Shown here in pieces: positions 48,159-60,034 of a stretch of 64,000 bases of DNA. Origin of the DNA: Paramarasmius palmivorus (taxonomy: Eukaryota; Basidiomycota; Agaricomycetes; Agaricales; Marasmiaceae); the NCBI GenBank assembly GCA_037176845.1, contig JAYKXP010000098.1, positions 1 through 64,000 of the forward strand, written 5' to 3'. Each line of letters starts with the position of its first letter. The first letter of the stretch is position 1. The notes below the pieces were generated by a model, which saw only the letters and a program-made list of their open reading frames with translations, was not told the origin of the DNA and searched no databases. Position numbers and translations under genes: made by a program.

Positions 48159-49770
48159 TTTGGTGGGGACTTGCTGTAATGATCAGTCTTTTATACGTTG
48201 CGGGTGTTGGCCCGGTGCCGCCATCTATTGTAATGTGAGAATTATTCTGAGTAAGAGAACTAGTATGATTTGTAAAAGTGCTGGGTCTGAGCTGGTCCGA
48301 GTCACTTCTATGTGATATGCGAACGCAGGGACGTGCTGATAAGTATCAAGAAGGTGTCAACCTACAAGAGTCACTGCTAGTCAGAAAATAGCGATGTAAC
48401 TGACTGTGACTAGTACTGCGCCTTTGAACAAGGATTGGAAACTTGAGAGAACTAGATGATAGATCATGGTGGTGAAGAAGAGAGTTTGGCCAAACTTTGG
48501 CGCCAGCAGGCATCGCTTCCAAGTATGTTTAAACCATTCCACTCTGCGGTGTGCATAAATTCACCCTTTAATACTACTCCTCTAGCATCGCACACCGCCC
48601 CTAGCCCGTCCAGATTGACCCGTTTTCCGAGATTATTGTCGGACGCGGCAGGAGCGTTAGATACACTTTTGAACTTCGCGTCTAACCTCCATCATAGTGG
48701 TCATCGTCACACCCTAAAATCCAACTTCCATTGTCATTTATCCTAGTTCGTCCCCATCTCGTCTTTCATCTGAAGCGTATGGCATTGGAACAAGTTTACC
48801 TTGAACGAAATCATCGGAACTCAAGGTCAACACCCAAAGTGGATGCGCATCGTGGAGTCTTCTCCTTTTGACACTCACATTAGGGAACCTTCCCAAGAAT
48901 GACGATCTAAGAGGAGATATTGGAAGAAGTGGTCCTCAGAATGGGTTAAAAACAGCGGTTGCTAGGTTGAGGCTTGGTATGTCGTTGCTCTACTTTCGTC
49001 GTTCTTTTTTCATTAAACCTGGTCCAAGTATTGCGCAGCCTCACGGGGTGAAGTCTTGAGGTTCTCTTGAGCTATCGTATCGCCCTTTTATAACATAGGA
49101 GACGGCCGCGGGCGAACTGGCAGTACGATTTACTAATATCGTCAGTACGGCCAAGTCTCGCCATTCAACAGCGTCTTACCCAATGAATACAGACATGCAA
49201 CCGTTGAAGAAAGCATATAGTAGGAGATTATGTTCAAGACCGTTCACGGTGGATATCGGAGACAGGATATTGACACAAAATATCAGCACGGTGAGAGTGA
49301 AACGTCAATTTCCCGACGGCCGAGGAACGAAGCTGACTGTAATCTCTCCCTAGAGCCATTCATGGCAGTCATCGCCTCGTAAATCATTAGCTTGACAACA
49401 TCCTCTATCATCACCGTTCCCGTAGCATCCAGACCATCTCAACGGGCAAGCTCCGAGAGATCCACTACACCTACGATTGCATTACTCGTTTCTATCGTCG
49501 TACGAGAACAACCCCAGCATTCACTCATCAAAATAGGTGCTCTGACGACTGCCAAACGAGTATCATGAAAAGGAAACGCAGCCTTAGCGGCAATCATGAG
49601 CATTCCTGCCTATCAACTATCCAAATGCCGCTACATCGACGCAAGATTCGCTCATAAGTGGACAGCCCCGTCATTTCTGGCTATCCGAAGCCTTTTCAGC
49701 ATAAAAGGCGCTATTGGGTGTGGGGCGGGCGCAGATACAGCACTCGTTCTGCACACCTTGGTTAATAACA
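48159..49770. other. divergent intergenic region, hydrolase / dioxygenase 2
   Basis: About 1.6 kb with no supported gene. It is the shared upstream region of the minus-strand hydrolase and the plus-strand dioxygenase 2. Confidence 0.4.
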
Positions 49771-51194
49771 ATGTCAGCTCACCTCGGCGACAACTCGAAG
49801 CCTCTTACCTGGATGCAGTCTACTGCCTTCGATGTAGATCCTAGGTCAGGATTTATGCCACCGGAGGTCCCCCTTCAGCGGCTCCCTGCTGACTGGGCCC
49901 CCTGGGAAGTACTGTTGGACGAAGCAATCAAAGACCGTCTCGTACCAGGAGACAGAATCGGCATATCGGCGGAGGAGGAGGATAGGTCTGCAAGATGGCG
50001 TGCTCGTGTACAGGCGGTAAGGATCTCATATATGCAAGCTGTGTCTGTGCTGACCCCATGAATCAGATGCCACTGTTACCTACTGCGGAACTGCTGAAAG
50101 ACGACGAGCCAACACTTTCTCGGCGTGCACACCTTGTGTTGGCTTTCCTTCAGTCCTTTTACGTTCAAACCCTTTCTGCTGGTTCCCCTGTCTGTATTCC
50201 CAAGCCCATCGCCGTACCCCTCCTTCACGTGTCGAAATTCATTGGCATGCCACCTGTTATCACGTATGCCGACTGCGTACTGTACAACTGGAACATAGCC
50301 ACCCCTTTGAGCGGCATTTCCCATCCAGTATCTTCCTCATCTTCCACGCCTGCTTGCATCGATCCCGAAGCCATCTGCTCCCAGACCCTATTTACAGGTC
50401 TCCCTGACGAAGAAACATTCTACTTGACATCGGCCAAGATTGAGGTACGAGGCGTAGAAGCGCTTGATCTTATGCGCTCAACGATGGACGAGCTCTTCGT
50501 TAGCGATGCCATCGCAGTCGAACGTATAACAAAGCTTCTTGAACGTCTCTCTGCTGTCATTGGAGACCTGAGAGGATTGTTGATGGATGTCCGGAAAGGT
50601 TGTGACCCAGAGATCTACTACAACAGTGTTCGTCCATTCTTCCGCGGCGAGGACGGATCCCATGAAGAGCGCAAATGGGTATTCGAAGGCATCGAGGAAT
50701 ATCCCGAACTGGCAAATTCTGATATCACAAAGGAGTTATCTGGTGCTAGTGCGGCACAGAGCACTATGATATATGCTCTGGACGTATTTTTGGGTCTCGA
50801 CGATGCTAGGTCATCCTCGTTCATGGCGCGACAGCAGATATACATGCCGAGGAACCATAGACTATTCTTGGATCATCTGGGATCGAGTAGTCGGCCTCTA
50901 AGGCAGTTTGTCTCGCAGAGGAAAGCCCAAGGGATGAGCGAGGATATCGCATTAGTGCAGGCATATAACTCGGCGGTCAAGGCGTTGAAGGAGTTTAGAG
51001 ATGGCCACATGATCATTGCGACTCTGTATATCGTGTCCCCTGCGAGGAGAGCACGGAACGCTTTACATGATCATGCCGAAATGATGAAACAGAAGGAGAA
51101 GTCGCTGAAGGGCACAGGAGGTACGGAGATGGTGAAGTTTCTGAAGGGGGTTCGTGATAACACAAAGGATTCTATGCTTGCAGTACAATCTTAG
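49771..51194 (+). CDS. indoleamine 2,3-dioxygenase 2
   Basis: Second tryptophan dioxygenase of the haem IDO family, 457 residues from exons 49771-50016 and 50067-51194. It shares with dioxygenase 1 the intron position and the signatures SGFMPPEVPLQRLP, FTGLPDEETFYLTSAKIEV, VRKGCDPEIYYNSVRPFF, ELSGASAAQSTMIYALD, MPRNHRLFLDHL, the proximal-haem region LKEFRDGHMIIATLYI (His near residue 395) and KGTGGTEMVKFLKGVRD. It differs by a serine-rich insertion (SSSSST, near 50333) and by Ala for Gly in the GQSS element (SAAQST). The start is the ATG giving MSAHLGDNS. Divergence suggests a separate role or regulation. Confidence 0.92.
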
Positions 51195-51513
51195 TATGTT
51201 TTTGTGAACGGAATGTTGTATTAACCCTATGATGTTAACCTGCCATTATGTTTCACTAGCGAATGCCTGCGTAATAATAAACGTCAGGAGACTAGTGCTA
51301 CAGCACGGGTACCTGGCAAGGAACCTCTCAAGTATTCAATTGATATTCAAAGTTCAGACCTAGGCCACAAGAACATTCGCAAATCGCTTCCCGCATCAAT
51401 ACATCACTGACAGGTACTTGTGACAATACATACATTCCTTCTACCCTTGGATGGTCCCTACATATAAGGTGATCCAACTCTGGCATACCCCCGTTAGCCT
51501 AGCCTTCATCACG
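51195..51513. other. intergenic, no feature seen
   Basis: Short region before the secreted-protein gene. An upstream in-frame ATG at 51451 would add 21 residues to that protein. Confidence 0.35.
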
Positions 51514-52324
51514 ATGCTACCGAACGCTTTCTTGATGCTGAAGCTCAGTCTGGTCGCTTTGATTTCCTTCAAATTTGTCGGTGCTACCCCGACTGGGAAT
51601 GTCAAAACCCCCGTCAGCCTGCGCATTGAAGGTGCTAAAACGACAATCTATGAGGGAATCGTCTTCACCAAAGGCCATATATTACCACCCCATCCACTGG
51701 CACCAGCATACACTGCGATGGTACCAATCTCGACGCCAATCCTAGGCCTGGACCGACGTGTCAGCGCGTTAGACGATGCTGCTCGTAAGAATGGCTTCCC
51801 CTGGGATGGGTGAGTGGATTTCGCTCGAACATGATTATTATCTGACAGGCGTCTGCACCATAGCACGTATTTTCCCAAATTCGATGACATCTTCATCACC
51901 AGCATTGGCGGAGATACTCAGACGGATACACAGTTCTGGGTAGGTAATGTAATTCCTCGATGCATTCGCGTCTTAACTTCTCTGAAGGGGATCCTCTTGA
52001 ACTACGAGTTCCCGGAAGTCGGTGGTTGCCAGCAACAGGTACATATCGGAGACGAGGTCCTTTTTGCGTTTGATGCCTTTCAATGCCAATGCATTCCTGA
52101 AATTGACGGGACCTCATGTTGCTCGCGTCAATCAACCCATAACGCTGACAGTCACCAATGGTTCAACAGGAGCCACAATCGAAGGTGCTAACATCAAAGG
52201 CGTTCGCAGCGATGCAAACGGACAGGCCATCATTACATTTGACCATCCTGGTTTGCACACTGTCAAAGCCGACAAGCAAAAAGCCATTCGTTCGAATCGG
52301 CTTGATGTTACTGTCAGACCTTGA
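51514..52324 (+). CDS. conserved fungal secreted protein, unknown function
   Basis: Signal peptide MLPNAFLMLKLSLVALISFKFVGA followed by a domain beginning PVSLRIEGAKTTIYEGIVFT. A segment ALDDAARKNGFPWDGTYFP and then ITSIGG follow. After an intron comes LLNYEFPEVGGCQQQVHIGDEVLFAFDAF, and last an Ig-like part (LTGPHVARVNQPITLTVTNG ... GLHTVKAD). This resembles a secreted family found widely in mushrooms, which I cannot name with certainty. Introns at about 51810-51863 and 51939-51986. A one-base excess near 52080 separates DEVLFAFDAF from NANAFLKLTG, so the second half is out of frame as given. Probable extracellular or wall-associated protein. Confidence 0.62.
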
Positions 52325-52410
52325 AGTTGAAGGAATGTATGTGTAATGTACAATGATCCAAGCCTTTCTAAAGTACAAATGTATACTCTACACGTTCCGA
52401 ATGCAATGGG

Positions 52411-55355
52411 CTAACCGCAGAGAACTTTCTTCCAACGGTCTTCGCCAACATCGCTCAAGACTCTCTCCACTTCTGACTGCTCCAAGTTGAGGACTACCTT
52501 TCGTTCCGCGGGCGCTTTCCTCATTGCTGTAATACCGTCTTCTAATAATATCGCCCGGGAAGCTACAAGTGATTCCAAAACCAGGTCCAACTCACTATAA
52601 GCGGGCTTCCGTTTTGGATCGGTGTCTGAAGTGAGCGAGTCAACATATATGATATGCTGATCCTTGACCTAAACGAAACTATTAGAAAGGTCGTGCAGAG
52701 CAGAAAACCCCAAACTTACTGAGCCTACTCTTATATCCTCGACACCCTCACGCTTGATACATTTTACGAGGGAGGCTAGCATAATCCGCTCATGTAGACT
52801 GCACTCTCGAAGGTACGCAGCAGTGGGGCTAGCTCTCATCATCTTGATGACTTCCTTCACATCGCCTATCTTTGCCGTCTTGCCTGCTGGACGTACAAGC
52901 TCCACCGCTCGCCTGAAATCGAACAGTCCTTGAGCTCAGAACGAGGCAAGTAGGTATTACAGGGCATACCTGCAGATATCAAGAGCACGCCGAGCATCAC
53001 CAGTAATCCCACTAACGCTCATAGCGGCGAAGGTAATCCCGTCGGTTGCTATAACATCCTTTCGCTTCTCCGGAGGCAGGCTGTGGTTTGCCGTGTCAAG
53101 GACGAGACTTGACAATGTCATGCAACTGCGGCTTTTCGTATGGTTTGAAATTAATTCGGGTCATTCCTGAAGCGGATATTCTGTCAGCAGCGCACCAAAC
53201 AGCTTGAGACAACATACCCAGCCGACTTCGAACGCGCCCGGTCATCACTCGGTCGGGAAGATCAAATGTATTTGCGACAGCTATCACAACCAGTTGGCTT
53301 CTGGCAATCGTGGGCCAGTTGAAGAAGTTGTAGATAACGTCCTGCTTCGCGGTCACTACTTGGTCTAGTTCATCCATGAGAACCACACTGACAGCGGCTG
53401 AGTTGCTATTCCTTCGAGTGAAACCATCTTACATACCATGTATGGGTTCCTGGTCCTCTACCTCTTCCCCCACTGAACAGCTTCGTGAGTTCTCTTAAGC
53501 TGTCTTTGGCTGTAATCTTGAGATGTCCCTTCTTTCTGAACATCGTGTCCAGATACCGTTTCCCATAGCAGGTTGTAGGCGGCAGTCGGTTCGGGTATCT
53601 TCAGTCCGTTGATCTCACAATAGGTGAAGGGGTTAGTTTCCTGTAGTCAGCGTTAGTTTACGATGCCCTTTGAGAGAATCAGAGCACATTAACATTCTTC
53701 TCGGCCTGGCTTTTTAGTTCTTCGATAACTGCATGCACGGTGGCTGTCTTCCCGGTACCAGGGACGCCAGAAATGACTAGAAAGTATCTTGTCGAAAGAA
53801 AATTATGTTGTGTAAAATTGAGCTCACATATACAGCCTCCACTCCCTTCCTCTATCAAGTCCTTAACGTTTCGCATAACTTCGGCGTACTCCGCCTCCCT
53901 GCAAGGAAGTACCTTGGGCCGATTCCCAACATGTAGTGCATGCATGGCGCGAAGCCACGGGTCCTCGGGAAGGCGGAGAAGCGCGTCATCTATACCTTCT
54001 GAAGGATCTTTGCGTCGTACGGGCAAAGCTCTCATGGCTTTACTTGGTGACGAGGATTGCCGCCGACGAGAAAGAGCTGCTTTCGAGTGCGGTGTAGGTT
54101 GTACTGTCAGTTGACGACCGCGAGCTTTCTTTGGTGTGGTGAATGCGGAGCCTGTGCCACGCTTGCGTTTCGATGGCGTCCTTGGTACACGGTTGTACTC
54201 GCCATCCTCTTCACCCTCTTCTACTACCTCTTCTTCGTCAACTTCGGAAGCGGCGACCATCTCCTCGTCTTCTTCGCTCTCTTCAGCTTGAGCGGTATCG
54301 TCATACTCTTCCCCGCTGGACTGGTCTTCTGACGCTGGCTCTTCATCGTCCTTCTTGTCCTCTCTCTTGAGCTTCTTCCGCGGCTGTCGACTCCGAACAG
54401 TACTTTTCTTGCTCGCCTCTGATTCTGGCTGGACATCCCAGCTCTTGACTCCAATTCTATTCCAATCTTCGGCACTGCGGGATTCGTACGCCCGTAACGC
54501 GATCTTTCGAAGTTGGGACCAACCGAAATCGTAGTAGATACCTCTCCTAGAATCAATGGCTACACGACACTGTAATCGTTCTGCGGGGGTAAATTTCGAC
54601 GTAGACGGTCCTTCCTCGTCCGAGTCAGATTCGGATTCCTCCGAGATAGCAGACATCTTCCATTGCGCTTTTTTCGGGGATTTCGGTAAGTCGTTTGCTT
54701 GTCCTTGCCGTACATCACATTTCGAAAGAATGAGAAGGGGATCCAGTGCGTCCATAGACGATAGCGAATAGTAGACTTCGTCCTAGAGTGGCATTTTAAC
54801 ATTACTAAAGAGGAGGAAGTTGATATAAAACGCACATCATGATGAGCCCTCTTTGCCCTAATCGTTGGAAGTTCACTTGGTCTGACAAACCAATGCACCA
54901 AAACCTTCATCTTCCCGGTCCCTTCAGGCCCTTCGTAGTCCGTTTCCCACATATCCACGATAACTGCAACGTTTGGGATCTTCCTCGCCATCCGCATGTA
55001 GTTGAACGTCTCCACGAGCACCGTATCCCAATTTGTAGGTCACCTCCTCCGCATTAGCCTTGCCTTTACCCTTGGCACCTTTTCGATTAGCGAGGGAAGG
55101 TTGTGTGATATGAAGCTCCTTGTAGAACCGTGTTTCAAGGCCATCTCCCATTTTCTCATCTTCATCCTCCTCTTGTTCTTCTCTCCATTTCTCCCATTCT
55201 TCTGGAAACAAATCGTTCTCTGGTTCGAGAGGTCGTGTAAAGGCTGGTGATGATGCCCACGTTGCTTGCTTGCCTTTAACAGCTTTACTTGGGGACATAA
55301 CTATAGGCTGTCCTCGCCTCGACCGACGAGGAGTCATTGGTGGGCAGAGGGACAT
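52411..55355 (-). CDS. ORC1: origin recognition complex subunit 1
   Basis: Largest subunit of the replication-origin recognition complex. N-terminal region (MSLCPPMTPRRSRRG), then a BAH domain (VLVETFNYMRMARK, NVAVIVDMWET, KVLVHWFVRPSE), a long acidic and basic linker rich in E/D and K/R, and an AAA+ ATPase: Walker A GVPGTGKTATVHAV near 53750 and Walker B LMDELDQ near 53370, then VIAVANTFDLPDRV and GRVRSRLG, and finally a winged-helix C-terminal part ending KKVLCG. Several short introns. Just before the BAH core, near 55038, the frame slips between TYKLG and VLVETF; since this gene is essential, an assembly indel is the likely cause. Confidence 0.93.
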
Positions 55356-55544
55356 GGTGCGTGAAGCTGCCAAGTTGAAGGGGGGAAGACAGCAATGAGG
55401 GTGCGCGTTCCGGGATGTTACAGATCACGTTGATGTGACTTTGCGCGAAATTTCCAATTGACGCCAAAGGCGCGTTTAATTTGCTACAAGTACAAACTTC
55501 ACAACCCTAACAAGAATACAAAAAAAAGTCGCAATATCAACCAA

Positions 55545-56674
55545 TCAATCAGACATAGACTTCATCCTGAGATGAGGATCGACCTCGCTGGCTGCAGCAG
55601 TGTGCAAGGCGATGATTGAGCGCCGAAGGCTGGAAAGTTAAAGCAGTTCATATGAGTTCAGGGTCCTCAGGGGAAAATGAAATGAAAAGGCTAACCTCAA
55701 TTGTTCAAAATAATACTGTCTTAACTCGCGGTATCGGTAGTAACGATGGCGTTTGTGAACGATGAGAAGAAGAACGCATGTTGAAGCCATGGCTAAGGGC
55801 ACGCATAGTACTGTAAGCATACTGATGAACACGGTCACCGAAAGACAGATGGTTACCCCCAATTAGGCATAGAACTATGAGAAAGTACTGCCAAGCGAGC
55901 ACCTTCAAAGGTGCTTCAGGCGGAATGAGGCAGAGACCATTCACGCAGTTGCGCTTGAAGAGGTGAATAAACGTGGAAATGCGGGTCTCGTGGACATACT
56001 TGTTTGCACTCGGAATTAGTTTTGCAGTAGGAGCCGATTGCCTTTGAAGGTTGACACGTCTTGCTGCTTGAATCACAGTACAGTTGCGGCGAACGACAGT
56101 TATCGCGAGAGACGACAGTATTGTAGACCTGCTCAAAAACGACAGAGACGTAGGTATTGGTTTCCAGGACACAGGGTTCGTTGAAGGTGACATTCGGATA
56201 CCTATCCATGAAACAAATCTGAGATACGAATCTTGGCTAACGGGGAAGAAAAACTCACATGCAGACCGACTTCAAGCATATAGATCCAAACCAATTTTCG
56301 TCACTCTGTAATTCTCTCCAGTTGGGTGCAGGAGCACATTGGTCGTCCCGATTCATCTGACACCCTTGCCCAACTGCGACTTGTGCCCTACAGCCGCTTC
56401 CTTCGTCTGGGCAAAACGTTCCTTGAGGACACATCGGTGGTAACGCGTCTTGGTCAGAGTAACCGAAAGGATATTCGTCTCGCCGGCATGCTTTGGGCAC
56501 GCATGTGCCATTTTGAGGAGCGGAACAGTAGTAGTGATCGGAGCAGTCTGTGACGAACTTGTGCGAGTTTGAGTCGAGGTGATCTCTGGAGCCTGAGCAA
56601 GAACCGCCCTTTCCAACTGTTCCAGCAAGAGAAGAAATAGCGAAATTAGCCAAAATACAGAGCTTGAGATACAT
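55545..56674 (-). CDS. cysteine-rich single-pass membrane protein
   Basis: Conserved basidiomycete protein of unknown function. A signal peptide (MYLKLCILANFAISSLAG) precedes a lumenal or extracellular cysteine-rich domain with SCSGSRDHLD, DCSDHYYC, CRRDEYPFGYSDQD, CPQGTFCPDEG, CQMNRDDQCAPAPNW, SICLKSVCMYPNV, NCRSPQLYCD and CQPS segments. A transmembrane helix (about residues from WQYFLIVLCLIG and the exon that follows) leads to a basic cytoplasmic tail KRHRYYRYRELRQYYFEQLSLRRS. Introns lie at about 56208-56264, 55957-56012 and 55629-55696. The last exon ends RMKSMSD with TGA at 55545-55547. Membrane topology is inferred from hydrophobicity and charge. Confidence 0.78.
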
Positions 56675-57250
56675 CTATAGCGTCTCCAAGGCGAGTATAC
56701 GAGGAGAGAAAGGAAGGAATGGTGGTGGTACGAAAGAAAACCGCGTCTGCAGCGAAATTGCGTCGGTGGTGTTTTCCTTCCGGTCTCCGGAGTTACTCGG
56801 TCCGCTTACACCGAAACAAACAAGTCGCAGTGATTCTGCGCAATGCAGCTCAGAAATTGACAGGACCACGCCTCCGCCTACCCTGATGCTGCAAGTACTC
56901 TGATCATGGTTGCTTTTCCTCGCTTCCGTGGGCTAGCAACATCGAAGATCCCATTTCAATTGCTTAATTGAAGGTTCTATGTGGCGTATGTACACCATGA
57001 GGAGTATGCATGGAATCGTTTGGCATTTTGATATTGGTACAGTACTTCGACCGTGTATTGTAGTCTTACATGCGTTTGACGTCGTAAATAGAGGTATATA
57101 CGGGTACATAAAGTTATAAATCAAATTGAAGACGCTGCGTGCCCTGGACAACGTGCGTCGTGACTTTTGCTGCCCTGCAGCCACTCTGCAAATAAATAAT
57201 CACTGTTCCGCAAATCATGATCACAGACTTCAAAGTCCCAAAAGTGTATC
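56675..57250. other. intergenic, no supported gene
   Basis: Promoter side of the cysteine-rich gene and 3' flank of the next gene. Nothing recognised. Confidence 0.4.
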
Positions 57251-57253
57251 GCT

Positions 57254-58334
57254 TTACGCGTACGCAAAGTGGCGAGGACGTCGACGAATATCAATCGTGA
57301 GATTGCCGTCTGCCTCAAACTTTGCCTGAACACCTGTCATGTCGATATCATTGGGCGGAAAACTGATGACCCATTCCCAGTGGCCTTGAGAAATAGGTAA
57401 TTCGGTTAGCGTGGACGTTAAAATCGGGGGAAAGTGGTACTTCCAGTCCACATCTTCAAATGCCATGCCATCTGCATATGACTACAGCTGTTCCTTGTTT
57501 GCCGAGAATGGGACCATTTGGCTGTTTTATGACTGTGAGTGGACTTGAAGCGTTACGAAAGGACATGACTCGATTGTCATTGGAGGAGAATGGGAAGGCG
57601 GCGCTGCCCGACGTGCTCGTTCCATTGGAGAGAACACGGGTGATCTCGTCGAATGAGACGTAGCGATAGATGGAGGAGGTGAAAGTAGTGAAATGTCTAG
57701 GCGAGGGCTAGTGTTGCCTGTGCTGGAAGAGAACATTTCGGATTGCTGAGTTGAGTAGTTGGGATGCTAAAGGGTTAGACCACTTGTTGACGGAGGTGTT
57801 TTCGTGGTATAGAGACCGCGCCTTCGAGCGGATGGGAGGTTATACGATGCTGCCTCGTCGGAAGTATTCGAGGGGGTAGTGGCAATGAGGGGGGGCGCTG
57901 ATGGGAGGCTGAGGCGGAAGTCGTCATCCGTGACTACGATTTGAAACAGGAGGCAACGGTTGGTGCGAGTTGGAGGTTGCATTAGCCTTTTATCACCCAC
58001 AGGGTGAACGGATGTCCACATTTTGGGGTTCAGCGAAATAAGCATTGGGGGTACTTGGAGCTCGTGCATGTGAGGGTGGTGATATTGTGAGAGAAGATTG
58101 AGAGGACCATAGATGCGTTTTTGAATACGAGAAACCCTAAAGTCACCGCATGAAGTTGGGATGCGGTGTACGGCGATCATAAGTGGTCTCGTAGTGGCAA
58201 ACGGGCATGCCCCTTCTAGATATGAACGTAACGTGACGATCAATCAAGTAGAAGCGCGGCAACGAGGCATCAAGAACCTTGAGCGTGTAGCAGTGTGAAT
58301 TATCATGAGAGATAAACCGAGGGATGAAAGCCAT
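57254..58334 (-). CDS. unrecognised protein
   Basis: Several minus-strand exons appear to join. The start MAFIPRFISHDNSHCYTLKV is followed by the long stretch FRVSRIQKRIYGPLNLLSQY to SARRRGLYTTKTPPSTSG. Next come a middle exon read TTFTSSIYRYVSFDEITRVL and a last exon with GHWEWVISFPPNDIDMTGV and KFEADGNLTIDIRRRP. I do not know a family for it. The joint near 58140 is not clean: the first segment stops after PNFMR and the next lies one base out of phase, so an intron is missed or there is an indel. No signal peptide or membrane helix is evident. Confidence 0.5.
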
Positions 58335-58637
58335 TTTGTTTCATCATAGCTTAAATGACATACCTGGAATTTCCAATACCTCTGAAAGTGCTTTCAATTC
58401 CGAGGGTTGGATCCGCCACGGAAGAGGTATCTGCGCAAGCCGTTAAGAGCTCAGACCCGGGTCTGAATCGTCATTGACTAGAATGACGGTACCAACACTA
58501 GTCAACACTCGTAATACTCTGGTGCATGATGAATCCAAAACCGATAAATATTAATCCTGAATAGGCTACACGAGGACAAAATGAATAACTTAGCACGCAC
58601 GGAACCGCCGGAACGGCATCACAACATCCACCACCAC
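58335..58637. other. intergenic, no feature seen
   Basis: Short gap between two minus-strand genes; nothing recognised. Confidence 0.35.
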
Positions 58638-60034
58638 CTAGCGATTCAAATCCAAACCACCCTGCATCGGCCAGGGCTTATCGCTAATGGACGTCGAAGA
58701 CGAAGGCTGTTGGTTCGACCACAGACTCAACCCCGACGAAGCAGGGGTTCCTGCTCCTCGCCCTGGAGGCCCTGCAGCCCAACTACCTCTCTGTGGTGAA
58801 CTAGTGCCTAGCCTTCGACCTTGAGGACCAGCACCCATACGCATCCCAGGAAGGTCGATCGCTCGTTGGAGTGGTGCACCACCGACAACATTCGGAGATT
58901 GCTGCATGCCGCCGGTTAAGACAGAACTGTAACTTGGTTGCTGCTGCTGCTGAGGGCCCTTATTCGCGAGATTATCCCAGTATGAACCGATGCCCCCACT
59001 ATTACCACCTCCACCGAGATTCCTCTCCCACTGATCACCACTCCCACTGTGACTGTGTCCACTGCCGTGTCGGCGGAGCGACAAGATGGGATGTCGGTCG
59101 CATTCCATGCGTCTAATCTCTGCCTCCATGTCGATCCCAGCAGCGGATATGCTTTCTTTGTCGATACCTAACATCCTTCTCAACTCATTGTTCTCCTTCT
59201 CTAATCGTGTTATTTCGCATTCTCGCTCAGTGGCCCAGTCGGCAGGTGACCCGCCCAGTTCCGGATAACCATCCCCAGATCTAGAACCAGATGTGAAGCG
59301 TTCCAACAGGTCAAGGACCTCAGCTGGGTTGACGTGTGAATCGTCTTCTGCATCAACATCATGTTCTTCACCAGACATGGAAAGAAGAAGGCCTCGGAGT
59401 CTTCGGAGAAGGCGTTGAAGGGACTCGGACATGTTTGCCATGGCACGGTCTTGTGAAGGATCCTGAGTTTCACGAGCCACGAGAAGGAGTTCATAGTGTC
59501 GGGTTAGCGTTTGTTCGTGTTGTTGAGCTGCCAGCTGGAAGGATGGCCCCGTGAGCAATCTGTTACTTGGAAAGGGCTTGTTTACACGCACTGCATGATT
59601 CCGAAATTTTATCATAATGGTCTCCAGTGTGCTTTCGTATTCTTTCAGCAGCATACTGAGCTGCTTGTTTTCGTATAAAAGACCTTGGTTTTCGATAAGT
59701 ATTTGAGCATTGGTCCGTTCCACTTCCGAATCGAATGTCTCTGTATTTCATCCAGTTCTTTAGCTGCCTAGACACAATAGATCAAACCCAGTCAACGCAC
59801 CTTTTGTGATGTCGGTGTTGAGTCGTCTCAAACTGAATCCACTGTTGAGCTGAGCTGCTTCAACCTGCTTCGAAACACGAATGAGTATCAAATTTCCAAA
59901 TCCTTTCCAAGGAACCTCCACACCTTGATGTTGGTGGCTTGCGTCTGTAACGCCTTGGTGATTTTGTAGTTGAGCGATAGCTGGTCGCTCAAGTCGTTAA
60001 TGAGTTGCCATAGTCGGATCAGTTCACCGTCCAT
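58638..60034 (-). CDS. SIKE/FGFR1OP2-family coiled-coil protein (SCI1-like STRIPAK subunit)
   Basis: Three exons, the last covering 58638 to about 59740. The product is mostly coiled coil: [15 protein letters not shown], then [50 protein letters not shown] and [18 protein letters not shown], followed by a low-complexity Gly/Ser/Gln/Pro-rich tail. The pattern of the two coiled segments matches the SIKE family. Its fungal member SCI1 (Sordaria) belongs to the STRIPAK phosphatase-kinase complex governing hyphal fusion and fruiting-body development. Introns at about 59738-59798 and 59871-59924 keep one frame. The long disordered tail (about 160 residues) exceeds the animal proteins. Confidence 0.75.
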
